Shown one piece after another: positions 1 through 21,540 of a stretch of DNA of 64,000 nt; position 1 is the stretch's first letter; every line of letters begins with the position of its first letter. This stretch comes from Maylandia zebra (taxonomy: Eukaryota; Chordata; Actinopteri; Cichliformes; Cichlidae), in contig NC_135170.1 in the NCBI RefSeq assembly GCF_041146795.1, positions 34,778,533-34,842,532 of the forward strand, given 5' to 3'. A program made the position numbers and the translations under genes. The notes under the pieces were generated by a model. That model made no database searches, was not told where the DNA came from, and saw only the letters and a program-made list of their open reading frames with translations.

Positions 1-303
1 TGCAGGCGTTGCTGCTGACTCTCCATTTCAAGCTGCGTTAAGTGAGTGGATTGAAACTGCGAGTGAGATATGTCCTCTTTTCTAACCTTAGAAGGATCCA
101 CAGTGACCAATGTTTTAAATAGTAAAGCAACAGATGTTGCTGCGTGCAGTTTGGCAGCTCTGTGTGCGATGTTTTAATGAACGGAAGCATCCCAATCACA
201 GCACCTTCGCCTCAGTTCTACACTCATCCCTGGCCTCTCCCTGGGATCCTCTCAGGTGTGCATGGAGATGGAAACTCTGATCGTGTCTTGTTTTCTCTTT
301 CAG

Positions 304-787
304 ACTGGACTCATGTACTGGCCATTCATGCAGGTGAGCCTGTTTTCATTTTTATTTGTTTAAAGTCAGAAAAAATAAAAATCTCAGAGGAGTGGAACTA
401 AAAATCAGAGATTTTGCTGCTGTGCTGTCTGATATTATTTACTGGTAAATGTTGTTGTTTTTTCACATGAAGTGTGTAGATTCAGAATCACAGTGTGCAC
501 CCCACTGACAGGAAAACCTCTCAGAAGACCCTTTTCCATGATGGTCCTCTTCTCTGCTTCTACTTTTCTAGTTCCTCAACTTCGTCCTGATGCCGTTGTA
601 CATGCGGACTGCCTTCATGGGCTGCTGCGCCTTCCTCTGGGCCACCTTCCTGTGCTTCTCTCGGCAGAACGGCGATGGCACGGCCGGAGTGGCTTTTGCG
701 TTCATCATGGACCCACGTAAAACTCTGGAGGAGATGCGTGAGGCCCGGCTGGCCCGGAAGAAGCAAAAGACCCAACGGGAAAACTAA
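304..787 (+). CDS. mpv17l: mpv17l, last two coding exons (5' partial)
   Basis: Exons at 304-333 (30 nt) and 572-787 join in phase 0 and encode the C-terminal 81 residues of an Mpv17/PMP22-family membrane protein. The first exon gives TGLMYWPFMQ after a pyrimidine-rich CAG acceptor and before a GTGAGC donor. The second begins FLNFVLMPLYMRTAF and carries the family signature FLWATFLCFSRQNGDGT, then ends in a charged tail (KKQKTQREN) at TAA 785-787. WPF, the R-T-A motif and C-FLWAT-CFS-Q-GDGT closely follow vertebrate MPV17L rather than MPV17 or MPV17L2. The family consists of small four-helix proteins of the peroxisomal or inner mitochondrial membrane linked to reactive-oxygen handling; that role is from family knowledge. 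Earlier exons (ending near FWNTYL in mammals) were not found in bases 1-303 and must lie upstream. The basic tail after the last helix is longer than I expect from mammals. Confidence 0.88.
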
Positions 788-1673
788 AGCGAGGAGGAAG
801 GAATGGAAGAGGAAGCCGCTTCAGTCATTCAGGTTGTTGAGCTGTGGAGGAAAGACCGAGAGTTCGTTACCTCCACTTAAACCAGCACGATGAGAGCTGA
901 GGAGCGAATGAAAGCAAAATCACTGAATACTCTCACTGTCTGTCACAAGGTTTGACTGATGTAGATTTTGAAGGCGAGTTTTTAAATTAAGGGCATTGAT
1001 TGACAGGCAGGAGTCTGTCAAGGAAGTTTATGAGTCCAGCGTGTTTTATTGATTCTTTTTATGGCGATGAACGTTTTTAGGATTTATGAAAATATGATGT
1101 TGTTTGCGTACCAATTTAAAGGCTCTCACAGCTACAGGAGAATCTTCTAAAGCTACACATTAATGCAGTACTCCAGCTGGTACCCAGAACTCTTTAGTCA
1201 GTTTTGGTTAGATCAGTCTGGTAACATCCACAAGGGTCAGCCTCAGGGTTCAGTAAGCGTCCGTCCTTTTTCATGCATTTTTAATCTTTTTGGAGCAACC
1301 ATAGGTAAAAGTCCCGCAGCTCTGCTCACTTTTCTTCAAACCCTCTCCCTTATTTTGCATCTTTATATAAAGCAATGGTAAATCATACGATTTAGCTGTG
1401 CACAAGCGACAACATGAAGCTTGTCCTTCATTTCTCGTTGCAAAGGTTCATTCGGTGTGAAAACTTGTTATTATATTTACTTCGAGTACACTGTGAGTCA
1501 AGGTCAAGGTCATTAAACTGGTTCCTGCTCAGGCAAGCATGAAGGCTCATTTAAACTCATTAGATCAGGTTATTTAATGTGTAGCTGAGACTTTTTTTGG
1601 GTCAAATGAGGCTGCTGGTCGTCACCATTCAACCTCAGGGAGCTTAGAAACACACCAAGAAGCTGCTGAGATG

Positions 1674-2663
1674 CACTATACTGCCAAAAGTATTTGCTCT
1701 TCTTCCTTCCTTTGACCATTCATCCACAAGCACCTTTGTGAGGTCAGACACTGATGTTGGATGAGAAGGCCTGCCTCACAGACTCGGCTCTAATTCACCC
1801 CAAATGTCTCTTATCAGGTTGAGGTCAGGACTCTGCAGGCCAGTCAAGTTCTTCCACACCAAACTGACTCATTCACGTCTTTATGGACCCTGCTTTGTGC
1901 ACTGGTGTGCAGTCATGTTGGAACAGGAAGGAGCCATCCCCAAACTGTTCCCACAACATTGGGAACATGAAAATGTCCAAAATGTCTTGGTATGCTGAAG
2001 CATGAAGAATTCCTTCCATTGGAACTGAGGGCCAAGCTCAGCTCCTGAAAACAACCCCACACCATAATCCCCGCTCCACCAAACTTTACACTTGGCGCAA
2101 TACAGTGAGAGAAGTACTGTTGTCCTGGCAACCACCAAACCCAGACTCGTCCATCAGATTGCCAGATGGAGAAGTTTGATTCATCACTTCAGAGAACACA
2201 TCTCTGCTGCTCTAGATGCTTTACACACTGCATCTGACCCTTTGCATTGCACTTGGTGATGCAAGGCTTGGTTGCCATGGAAACCAGCGATCAACCTCTG
2301 CTCACTATGCACCTCTGCATCCGCTGACCTGTGATTTCAGGTCGGTCTACCTCTTTGTAGCTGAGTCGCTCTCTTTCTCACTCACTTCCACGTTTCTTTT
2401 TTATAAAACCACTAACAGCTGACTGTGGAATATTTAGTAGCGAAGATATTTCATGCCTGGTCTTGTTGCACAGGTGGCATCCTATCACGGTACCACGGTG
2501 AAATTCACCGAGCTCCTGAGAGCGACTCATCCTCTCACTAATGCTTGTAGAAGCAGTCTGCATGTCTAGGTGCTTGGCTGTACACGCCTGTGCTCATGGA
2601 AGTGATGCAACGCCTGAATTCAATGATCTGGATGGGTGAGTGAACACTTTTGGCAATATAGTC
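1674..2663 (-). mobile_element. defective Tc1/mariner transposon
   Basis: The ends match as inverted repeats: left CTATACTGCCAAAAGTATTT near 1676, right AACACTTTTGGCAATATAG ending near 2661. The minus strand encodes pieces of a Tc1-like transposase. The N-terminal helix-turn-helix part lies at 2378-2563 (MSRSQELGEFHRGTVIGCHL..., SSLLNIPQSAVSG). The catalytic-core region lies at about 1880-2140 (SVKFGGAGIMVWGC). Frameshifts, stops and a deletion between these parts mean no intact enzyme. The roughly 1-kb length is shorter than an intact Tc1-like element (about 1.2-1.6 kb). Confidence 0.88.
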
Positions 2664-3299
2664 TATTTTTGCTCTGGACCAAAGTGAAGCAAACAGCGAT
2701 GAATCAGCACTAAAGCAGCTGCAGGGCTAAAGCTGAACAGCAGATGTTTGCAGCTGTGGTGACGTCTCGACTTCAAACATCGCAGGTTTCACTTGAAATA
2801 AACGGGGACGTTTTATCTGACATATCGAGCCACAGCTACTGGTTCCTGATCTGATCTGAGCCTGCAGCTCAGCGGAGCTCCTGAGACCAGTTTCAAGGGC
2901 TGATATTTCTGCTTTATACCAGTCGTGCCTTTTTCTGTTGACAACAAGTCTGCAGATGTGTTTGGCTGACTGGTGACTGCCATCAGTTACAATCAATGCT
3001 ACGAAAGATGTGTGTTGCTGTATATTTATGTGTGTATGTACAATTAAAAACGTAGTTGCGCTGGGATGCACTGACGTATCTGCAGGATAAAAACTCAGAA
3101 AGGTTCACTCTGTGTGATTGTGCTCAGTAAATGTCAAAGTAATCAAACTTGAGAATTTAAAAGAATACCCGCTAATGCCACTAGATAAGTAATATTAAAA
3201 ATAAATATACATGAAGGATCGAGCAGGCAGGTGAGCAGTTAGACAGTAAAGATAGATGACTGTCAGTTACTTGCATCAGGTGGCTTAGAAATGTGGTGG

Positions 3300-3540
3300 G
3301 GACCTTTTTAAAGGAGGCAGTTGAGATGGTTTGGGCATCCAGCTAGAATGTGTCCTGGGCACCTCCTTTTGGCCGATTTCAGGACACACCCAACTGGGAT
3401 GAGACCCTGGCCTAGACCTAGACCTTCTTGGAGAGATTATATAGCTCATTTGGTCTAAGAACACCTGGCCTGGGCAGCCTGCTGCTAGTTGGACACAACT
3501 TTGGATTGGTGGGAGATCATAAATGGATTGATGCACAAGT
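3300..3540 (+). mobile_element. LINE ORF2 C-terminal fragment (L2/CR1 type)
   Basis: Translation on the + strand gives a degenerate run resembling the end of teleost non-LTR reverse transcriptases: RRQLRWFGHPARMCPGHL, then a RPRPSWRDYI stretch. The same segment recurs in reverse at 62.7-63.2 kb. A stop and small indels show it is a dead fragment. Its 3' end is near 3530, where a GGATTGATG remnant of the usual GGATG-type tail is seen. Confidence 0.75.
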
Positions 3541-5533
3541 AGAATTACAGATGTTTCCTCCTTACCTCCTCCCTTCCTGCCCCTACAAGCGTGCAAACGT
3601 AACCTAAACCTCACGTTTATGTGGAGAAGAAGCGACTGACCTGATGTCCTGTTTCCTGAGATGCGGTGTTACCAGAAAACATCTGTATCAATACAGATAC
3701 ACAAGAAGAAGAGTTAGACCATTACTAGAAGGTTACTTTACTTCACTGAAGGCCTGGAGGGAACCCAGAGGGCTCATTATAAGTTATTAGAGCAGGATAC
3801 GTATCAGTGCATCCCACTTCTGCTGTGTTTGGTAGTTTGAAATGTGAAAATACAACATTTGAATCCTGTTCTGTTACTTGAACCATCCAATACAGGTGAG
3901 TGACAAATTAAAGGAAAAGTAAAGTGCTGAACCAAAATCTCCCACCTGTGGTCAGCTGGGTTGAGATCATGTGACTGTGAAGGCCAGAGCTAGTGATGAA
4001 TGTCATCTTCATCCCAACGCCCTGCTAGGCCCCGAAACAGCAGAGGGAAGCGTTCCTTCACAGGATGAAGCAGGAGGCAGCGAGCCTTCCCTCGCAGGTT
4101 TCACTGGTTTTTATTTAATTTGTCACTGTTCTGTATTTTGCCATCAGCCCAGAAACCTTACTGTGTTCACATCACTTACCTGAGTTACACGAGTTTAGAT
4201 TTACTGATTCTGTAAGACTTTTGGTTTTGGTGTTATCAGATGAGATCATGTATCAAATGAAAAACAGCCCTTCAGTGGATAAACCTAGAAATCCTGTTTT
4301 CCATGTTTAGAACATTAAACCTCAACAAATGTTCATTTATTTTGCAAAGTGGTTTATAAAAGTTATCACTAGGATCTTACAGCGACTAGTTTACAGCAGC
4401 TGTGATGACCTCAGCTGTTCTGTTGTTCCATCACTTTAATATTTTCACAACGAGGCCACGTCTTTGTGCGTCCTTTTGACACGTGTTCACAGAGTAAACC
4501 TGACACCAATAAACCGGTCAAACAGCTCTCTCCTGTTGTCTCCAGTGGACGGGGTTATTGTCCTGATTCGAATGAGATGCGATGGGAAAATTGTGTCCCA
4601 GTTAAGCCATGAACAGTGAGGTTGTTGGACTGTTGAGCATTAAACAGGTTCCCGGAGCAGATAAAGACCACAGTTAGCGGCACGGTCACAGGGGTGGAGT
4701 AAATGTTGTTTCCACCCTCCTGAGACCCAGCCTGTTCACTTATGTCCTCTGTAATGGACATTTCTTTTAGGTCTCTATCTTTTGAGTTATTTGAGCAACC
4801 CCACTAAGTACTGATGTGCTAAAAAGAGGACATTGTGGCCTTTCCAGTGATATTTCATGTGTTTTGGTGATCTTGTTTAGCTCCAAAAGGGCAGGAAATC
4901 ACAAAAAAGTTAATCTGGAAGATACTTTTTTCCTCAGCGACTAGAATCTCACGAGGTTCTCACGAGGATACGCACCAATTCTTCTAGAATTTATCGTCCA
5001 ATAAGAGGTTTTACTTTTTATATAAGTTAAATGAAAAACAGTTAATACATTCTGATGAATTTTTCTGTGTTAGTCTCAGAATCATCCCACAGTTAACAGT
5101 TAAATATAGGAATCTTAAAGAGTCGCTGTCTATTTATACTGCAGCACCATGAGGAGGTGTTTCAGGCCAGTTTCTGGAATCTGATGCTCAAAGTCTTTTC
5201 CCAGCAGTGCTCAAAAATGAAAACTAAAATGATTAAATAAACACTTTAACTTAGTCTAAGTATTCTCTAAGATTTGACTCTTAAGTACATCACTCTAAGT
5301 TTATGTTTTTGTTTTGTTTTCCAATTTCTGGCAACTCGTTTGTCTAACCAGATCGAGCTATCCTGTAAAAATCGACAGACTGGCTTTAATTAAAACCTTT
5401 AATACAAACTTAAAAAGAGTCTTAAAACATTAGCTAACCTTAAATTAGGATTGATGCATTGTTTTGTTTTTAGTGTGCATAACAGGATAAGTCACTTAAT
5501 GTACCGGTAAACAAGAGTGGAAGAGCTAAATAT

Positions 5534-5640
5534 TATCCATCCATCCATCCATCCATTCGCTTCCGCTTATCCTTTCCCAGCTGTCATAGGGCGAGAGGCG
5601 GGGTACACCCTGGACAGGTCGCCAGTCTGTCGCAGGGCAG
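5534..5640 (-). mobile_element. L2-type LINE 3' tail with ATCC repeat
   Basis: An (ATCC)n run at 5535-5557 is followed by CTTCCGCTTATCC and then a segment containing GCGAGAGGCGGGGTACACCC and TGGACAGGTCGCCAGTCTGT. These are hallmark pieces of the 3' end of abundant teleost L2/CR1-type LINEs, present here in reverse orientation. No coding remnant is attached. Confidence 0.75.
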
Positions 5641-6270
5641 ATAAATATATTTTTTAGCTAAATTATAGTGAAGAAATTCATGCTGACGTAAGAAAGCGTC
5701 ATTATAAATGGGCTGGATATTTACTTTATAGCATGTACACAATATTTACGATTCAGAGACAGGGTTCTCTGTTTTCTGTGACCCATACGCTGCAGAGACA
5801 ACAGGAAAGCTGGATTTATTAAAGTTACTGATCACTGCAGAAGTCTCAAACGTGGTCGTCTAAACACATCATAGTGAAGTGAAGACTAAATCAAAGATCT
5901 GAGGTGAAACATCAACAGCCCAGTGAGTCTTTGTTCTCACCACAGAGGAAGTATTCTTAATACAAATTATTACCTTTAAATGAGTTTAGTCAACTCTACT
6001 GCTCAGCACAGACAACTAATACTAATATAAGTAAGTAAACTCCAAAAACAAGTGTGAATAAAATTAAAGTTAGATTTTACCAACACACAGTACTGACATC
6101 AGTCTTTTAATAGATTTCATTCTAAAAGCAAATAAAAGTATTTCTTAAAACAGAGATGTATCACTTTAACCAGACTGCCGCTAATGTCAGTGACGGTCAC
6201 ATGTTCATGTTTATAATCTGCTGTCAGTGTGTGGACTCAAAACATGCAGCACAGATATGAAGCAAGGGTA

Positions 6271-6272
<2 letters not shown>

Positions 6273-6338
<66 letters not shown>
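6273..6338. repeat. (GT)n microsatellite
   Basis: An uninterrupted GT dinucleotide run of about 33 units. It is likely polymorphic and could form Z-DNA. The open frames through it are artefacts of the repeat. Confidence 0.98.
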
Positions 6339-6341
<3 letters not shown>

Positions 6342-7974
6342 AAAGCTTTATGCTCCAGTGATGTGCGGGTGGATTAACCAGGATCAGATAGGCCTCCTTA
6401 ATCCCTTTGCAAAAGGACAGAGTTGACCCAGTCATTCCGACCTCTGACCCCATCAACAGGAAGTGAAATTTTTACCCAATCAGAGTGAAGGACGCTGCCA
6501 AGTGCCCTTCTTTTCTAACCCTGGGAAACATAAGCGACAGACTGTGAGGGGGCGGCTGCAGAGGACTTAAATTTAAGCACAGGTTTAGTAACTGATACAA
6601 AAAAAAAAACACAATGGTTAATATAAATAACCATTAATGACGTCATCTCAGTAAAAAAGTGATCACATGATGAAGCTTCTGTTGCCACCCAGTGTTGGAA
6701 AGTGATTTTGGTTTTTATAAAATTGTTTTAAAAAGCTGAAACTCACATTTGGGTTGGCAGAAATAAAAGTAACTTGAAGTAAGCAGACAAAGAAGTTGAA
6801 TATTTAACATGCTTCTTGATCTCTTTTTAAATCACACATCCACACAGTTTCAGCTTTATCACACAGCTCCTTGTCTGGTTATGTGAAAACAACAAGTGGT
6901 TTTTTTCCACTGAGAAACCCTGAGGTTTCTTTTGAGCAAGTACTTGGTGACAACACTCGTCCTGTGGTCTTATTGGCCACAGAGCCAGGGATGCCTGCAG
7001 ACAGATGAAGGGAGACCGAAGCTGCAAAGGCAACTAGGGGGGACCAGCACTGCCAAAATAATGAGGTCATAAATAAATGAATAGCTCTACTAAAAAACAA
7101 AACAAAAAAACATGCACATATACATTTGCAAAAAAGTATAAGCATGAACGAATCTTCCTTTAGCCGTCTGGCTTCTGTCTCACCCTGTTACTACCATCCT
7201 GTCCTGTCACACCAGCCCTTTGTTTTACAGATTCTGAGCTGAGCTACATTTGTGACCTCACCAGTATCCTCGTCATTATTGGTAGTGACTGAAAGAATAA
7301 GAACCAAGATACCAGTAGCAGAAATAAGCATCTTCTAAAAGTGACAGCTGCATCCTTCAGTATTGGCTCAACATCTGACCAGGATGCCTTGGACAAATGC
7401 CGGATGGATGGTACATTATTATCTTCTCCAAACAATATTATTTCTTATGAATGTACTTTTTTCTTTAACAATAAGAAAACTTAAGGTGCACTCCAAGAGA
7501 ATACAAAAATAATTTAAATGCCATCTTTTAACAATATGCAATACAAACACAGGACTGTCGTGAGCAGGGGCTCTTTAAAGTAGAACGCACACACAAAATA
7601 AACAACAAGTAAATAAAATAAAAGCTTTCCTGAACTTTTTTGCAAAAATAATTTACCACCCTTTCAAAAAACAAACAAAATCTATCTGAATTTATCACTT
7701 TTCTTTATGGCTGGCAGCTATTTATGAAACAAAAAAAATTGTTAAATAAATATAAACATAAATATATTTATATATGTTTTTATTTTGCAATTAAAAATAA
7801 TAATGGTCTTGTTAATAACTTTTACATGCCTATATTCTAGAACTTTTTAATATTTGTTTTTTCGACACATTTCCAACAGCACTTAAAGGCAGCATCCTCT
7901 GGTAATCCATCAAAAACGTCTAGACTCTTGGGACTGTTAAGATCCCTTTTGGTAGATTCCCCCATTCTACATTG

Positions 7975-8314
7975 ATATCATTACTGTGATTGGACAATAA
8001 TTATAAACCCCGCCTGCCAGTCCTTGATTGACAGACAGTTCACCAATAGCGAGAGGCAACGAGGCTCCCTTGTAACCTCTGATTGGTGGATTGGTCTGGA
8101 CAATATGAATGGCAAAGTGTATTGTTCGACGTCTTCCCAAAGAGCAGCAACTTTGCGGTTCTCCAACTTAAGGCGAGTCCGTTAAATTGGTTTGTTTGAA
8201 CGATTCTGCTTGAAATTTCATCGTCAAAGCGCCACAAGTTAAAGAAGACATGGAGAAGATTTAGATTTAGTTCAATCTGGTTAATTTGTCGTCGAACGGA
8301 GACAACTGTTGAGC
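7975..8314 (+). promoter_or_regulatory. probable nde1 promoter and non-coding exon 1
   Basis: Several CCAAT-box cores in both orientations cluster here: ATTGG near 7989, CCAATAGC near 8043, and GATTGGTGGATTGG near 8081-8094. No TATA box is apparent. Downstream, a GAGC|GTAAGT donor at 8314/8315 would end a 5' non-coding exon that splices to the acceptor CCCACAG at 8954-8960, just ahead of the nde1 start codon. The exon's 5' limit cannot be read from sequence; it probably lies between about 8150 and 8250. The cluster fits a housekeeping-type promoter. This is inference from motif clustering and the good donor. Confidence 0.5.
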
Positions 8315-8998
8315 GTAAGTAGCTGAAGTCATATGTTAGTCTCAGCGGGGATTTAAATGGTTAAACTCCGTTAGCCCAACTAGGTGGCTAGCGGTGGCTT
8401 GTTTGCAGTCATCTAACTTTGTTGTATACGAGTTAAAAACCAATACGACTCTAAAGGAATGTGTTACTAGTATGAAAAAAAAGATAAACTAAGTTCTAGG
8501 TTTTGATGCAAGTCTTACTGCTCATTAAGTTCCCTTTTTTGGTCTCGCTCACAGTGTGACCAGACTCCATGTAAGTTTTTCATTTAAAATCGTTTACATT
8601 AGTTCAATTGCTTACACTATTTGTGGAAGTTGGAAATATTATTACGTTCTTGGACGCAACACGGTATGCTCCTTAATTCGGCATACACTCAGGTGTTCGA
8701 TAAACTGCACTTAAAACTGAACGATGTTCTCCAAGCACGCCCTTACACCACGGATAGCTGCGACGAGCGAACTCTGAAAGTTCAGATTTGTTTTGTATAA
8801 ATTCTGCTTCTTTTCGTGCCGGATTATTGCGAAAACTCACAAGAATCATCTCAATTTATTTCCTACTTCAGGTCCTGTTTTTTCACAAGCCTGTGTAACA
8901 ATGAAGATAAACTGGCCGCTTTCAAACAGTAGTTCAGCTCTTTATTGAAATTGCCCACAGACTAGTGTTGGTGTGTGAGAGAAGAGCCTGCCCTAGAG

Positions 8999-18145
<9,147 letters not shown>

Positions 18146-18648
18146 AAGTAAAAGTGCTGCTGGGCCCGTCGTCTCCGTCCACCCCGGGTCTCCCGAACGT
18201 GACACAGGTATCGCCCTTGTCGCCTCTTCAGGACACAGACTACCGAAGCTCTGAGGATACGTTACTCCAGACACGTCGGGATGTTTTTGTTTGTTCGTTA
18301 ACAGGACTCTTTTCAGCACTCGCACTTGGCTTTGAACTGATCTACTGGACCCTCTCAGCTCCTTTTGTTTGGATCTTCTTGTTTTCCCCTCTCCCTCTAA
18401 AAGTTTTGTTCAGATTAAACACAAAGTGAGCTTGAGAGACGTCTGATGGCTGAGCACTGGACGGGCACCTTTATGCACACACTGGGGGGTAAAACTGCCT
18501 TTAAACCTCCTGACAGTCAAGAAGCTTCCACCGTCAGGAGTGTCTCTGAGTTCACACAGAGAGGAGATGATGAGCACACGTGGTGGCCTAGAAAGACGAT
18601 ATGTTTACACATTCTTACAGACTGAGCAGAGACTTTGACTACGTTACT

Positions 18649-19416
18649 TAGGGCTGGGCAATGTGTCGATTTGGTAAATACGTCGATATATTTTCAAAAA
18701 ATCCACATGGTTTACTTCTACGTGTAGCGTGAATAATGACTTGAAATGTAACGGTACATGTTAACTTAATGTCTGTGGTAGCAGAAAACTTGAGGAGAGG
18801 GAAATCAGACTTCGTTAACAAAAACACATTTTTACCTCGCAGGAAGCCGGATTTACCCGTCACTTCAGATCCAAACTGACTGCAGGGTTTCTGCCGCTGT
18901 GCTACAACCCTGCCCCAAGCTGCTGGGATTAATGGCTTTTCCTAGCAAAACCTCTGTAACCACCTTTATCATAGTAACTAAAGCTAAACTAAAAGGGCGG
19001 CGTGGCAAGTCAACTACTAAAGGCCAGGAAATACCCCAGAGGTGTTTCCCAAACTTCCACGCCACCACGTTTATTAGAACCAACCGAAACTATTGAACGA
19101 CTAACTCTGCCAGTAACCACCGCCATGCAGTAACACGAACTAATGATGAGCAGCTTCTGCTCTGGCAGGTAAACTTCCTGTTTTTGTGAATGGAGTCTGG
19201 TGGAGCGTTGCAGCTTCTTGTTTTACCACAAAGAGCAACTGTGAAAAGTCTTTTTTAACAGAGCTTCCACTTAAACCCGCAGTGACTGAACCTCAAACAA
19301 GCAGCGTTTATGTTCAACAGCAGAACGAAAGGTGGACGCAGACTGTTGGTGAGCGGTCACGTGACCGCTCAGGATGTAATGTGTATTAATGTTTTTGTCT
19401 ATATCGCCCAGCTCTA
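18649..19416. mobile_element. hAT-like non-autonomous DNA element
   Basis: The left end TAGGGCTGGGCAATGTGTCG and right end TATATCGCCCAGCTCTA form terminal inverted repeats typical of teleost hAT-like elements that start TAGGGCTGGGC. The interior has no transposase. The flanking 8 bp do not match, so the duplication has decayed or the end is off by a few bases. A 22-bp perfect palindrome centred on CACGTG lies at 19350-19371. Confidence 0.65.
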
Positions 19417-20159
19417 ACATGACCGAAGATTTTACTGCTGAGGCAGCAAAGCTCAGAAGAAATAGTGTTGTTACCTTTGACCTTTTATAAGGAAGTCACA
19501 GACAGCACGGTCACGGAAAGGTGACGCGCTGTCTGTGACTATTTTTGAAGGATCCTGCGACACCAGGTGACCTTTTTGGGATGTATCTGTCAAAGGTGTC
19601 TAAATGTGTTTATAATGATTAATTGAATGTGAGAAGTTGGCTCCTCTGCAGCTCCATGTGGCCCTTTGGCCTCGTTCTGTGGTTCACTCTTTGCCTTCTG
19701 GTTCTCGGGCAGTTCTCCATGAATTTCATTTTAGTTTGTCAAAGTCAGGCTAAAACCTAGATTGAGGTGGGCCGAACACAGTAAACGGTTTTGTTTGGGT
19801 TTATTAGTGTTATTGTCTTAATTATGGAGTTCAGCTCAGTTTGTCATCAATAACCTGATTGTAGAGGAAGGAGGCTTTCTCACAGTTTAAGTTTGTGGCT
19901 GTCCGTCCACACGTGGCGTTCATAATTCTGCCATCTACAATTATTTCACGAAGACTAACCGATGGACATAATGAGCTGGTCTGACTCCGCCCTCCTGGAT
20001 TGTAACTGGTAGTCTTTGTTCTCAGTGTAGTGCAGCGTAAACCAGCTCTTCACCACTTTGCTGTTTTTAACTCGCAGTCCGACTGCAGGATGAAACTTTC
20101 TGAAGAAGCAGCTGAATGATTTCTTTCAAAATCAGAGCGAAAGCATTGTCCACCTCGTT

Positions 20160-20484
20160 TGGTGCGTTCACACTAAAGAATCGAAGAATCGTCATATGAA
20201 AATCCACAATTATTCAATCGTGACAGCCAACGAGACGAGGAAGAGTCCAGCCCACAGCTGGAATAACGTTTCAGTAGCATATTTTCAGAGTTTCGCAGGA
20301 AGTCTTCCTTTTCTCCACGTTCTCCAAGTTAACTTGAGTAATGCCTCGAGATTCAAACAGCGACGGGTGTCAGGAGAATCTCAGCTGATCGCCTGAAATA
20401 TTTTTACCTCCATTCATGTCACCAGCTCAAAATTTAGTCTCCTTCTTTGCATAAACTTTGATTCTTTTTTCTGTGAACGCACCA
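20160..20484. mobile_element. short inverted-repeat element (MITE-like)
   Basis: The left end TGGTGCGTTCACACTAAAGA and right end TTTTTTCTGTGAACGCACCA share a 13-bp inverted repeat (TGGTGCGTTCACA). The 325-bp interior is non-coding. Ends of this kind recur on teleost MITEs. No convincing target-site duplication was seen. Confidence 0.55.
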
Positions 20485-21493
20485 TAACGCTCAGGTGAAG
20501 AAGATGAACCCGATAAAACCGGTTTTATTTCTCTGTGTGGTGGAAACATTAGGAAAGATTAGCCGTGGATATTCATCGTTCCTGGATGATGATTACTAAT
20601 GATTCTGGAGACTTCCCTTCAGACCAAAGTTCAGTTTTATACTTAAAATGTTTCACTTAAATCACCAGCTTGACGTGAAATTTACAGGTAACATTAATGC
20701 CTCTAACAGGGTGAAACTTTATAACTTATTGTAAATTCCTGCATTTAAACAAACAAGAAACAAAACTTTTTAACCTTCCAAAACGAACCAAAGCTACCAA
20801 CAGAATGTAAATAACTGCTATAAATTTGTGCCCAAATTGTACCAGGATACAGTGCAGCAGGTCTGGGAAAGCAGCCGCAACATCTGGTGAAACACTGCCC
20901 CCTGCTGGTTAAAGATTGCAAACGGTAGTTACAAAAAGTACCTCTGGCGACCCTCAGGATATTTCAGATGAGCTTTTATGCTTATAAAAATATTTGTTCC
21001 GTCCAAAAGTTTGATGTTATAGCTAACGTGTAGATGTTAGATGATTCTAATGATGGAGATTTGTGAGATCTGTGTGGCAGACGGGTAGTTTAGGCACTTT
21101 TTAGTCTGTGGAGACGTTTGTTAGATCCCTCTGCAGGGCTACTTCTGTCTTTCCAGGAGTGAAATCTGAAACATCTTCTGTTTCTGAGGAGATTCGATTA
21201 CTTCAGTGAAGGCTACTCGTGTTTTATGTTAAAAAAAGTATGTCGTAGTGTTGTCTACTCACTGTAGGGTCACTAAAATGTAGGATGAGGATGTGTAGGT
21301 TGGGTTGCTCAAGCCTTGAGTCAGGACCTGTTATAAGTAGCCGCTCAGGGTGGGAGTAAAGCAACAGGCTCTGGTGTTTTTCTTTTGCCTTATGTGACTC
21401 TGTAAAATGAAGTGCTTGCATGCTCACATGAAGTGCTGAAGACCTGTTCTGGCCTTTGTTGTTTTTTACCTTCAGCGCTGCTTCTGAAAAAGC

Positions 21494-21499
21494 AATAAA
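21494..21499 (+). terminator. candidate nde1 poly(A) signal
   Basis: AATAAA in the sense strand of nde1, 3.35 kb past its stop, followed by a T-rich run (TTGTCCTTTTTCATTTTTATT) that would serve as the downstream element. I noticed no earlier + strand AATAAA after the stop. The long 3' UTR is an inference. Confidence 0.5.
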
Positions 21500-21534
21500 A
21501 CTTGAAACGCACAGAAGGATTGTCCTTTTTCATT

Positions 21535-21540
21535 TTTATT
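21535..21540 (-). terminator. candidate myh11 poly(A) signal
   Basis: TTTATT on the + strand reads AATAAA on the minus strand, 2.0 kb past the myh11 stop. It faces the nde1 signal 36 bp away, so cleavage of both transcripts would fall in the same short interval. Alternatives at 22106-22111 and 22370-22375 are nearer the stop. Confidence 0.4.

Larger units (their letters stand above)
788..7974. other. intergenic region, no host gene recognised
   Basis: Seven kilobases follow mpv17l and precede the nde1 promoter. The start is probably the mpv17l 3' UTR; I did not find a clear AATAAA close to the stop. The region holds a dead Tc1-like transposon, a LINE ORF2 scrap, an L2-type LINE tail and a GT microsatellite, each listed separately. 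Reading frames here are short and resemble no protein I know. A TCAAGGTCAAGGTCA nuclear-receptor-like half-site pair lies near 1499-1513, but such short matches are weak evidence. Confidence 0.6.

Noticed and set aside
1497-1513. Overlapping TCAAGGTCA motifs after mpv17l
   Set aside because: Good match to an orphan-receptor half-site, but short motifs of this kind occur by chance at this scale and nothing else supports regulation here.
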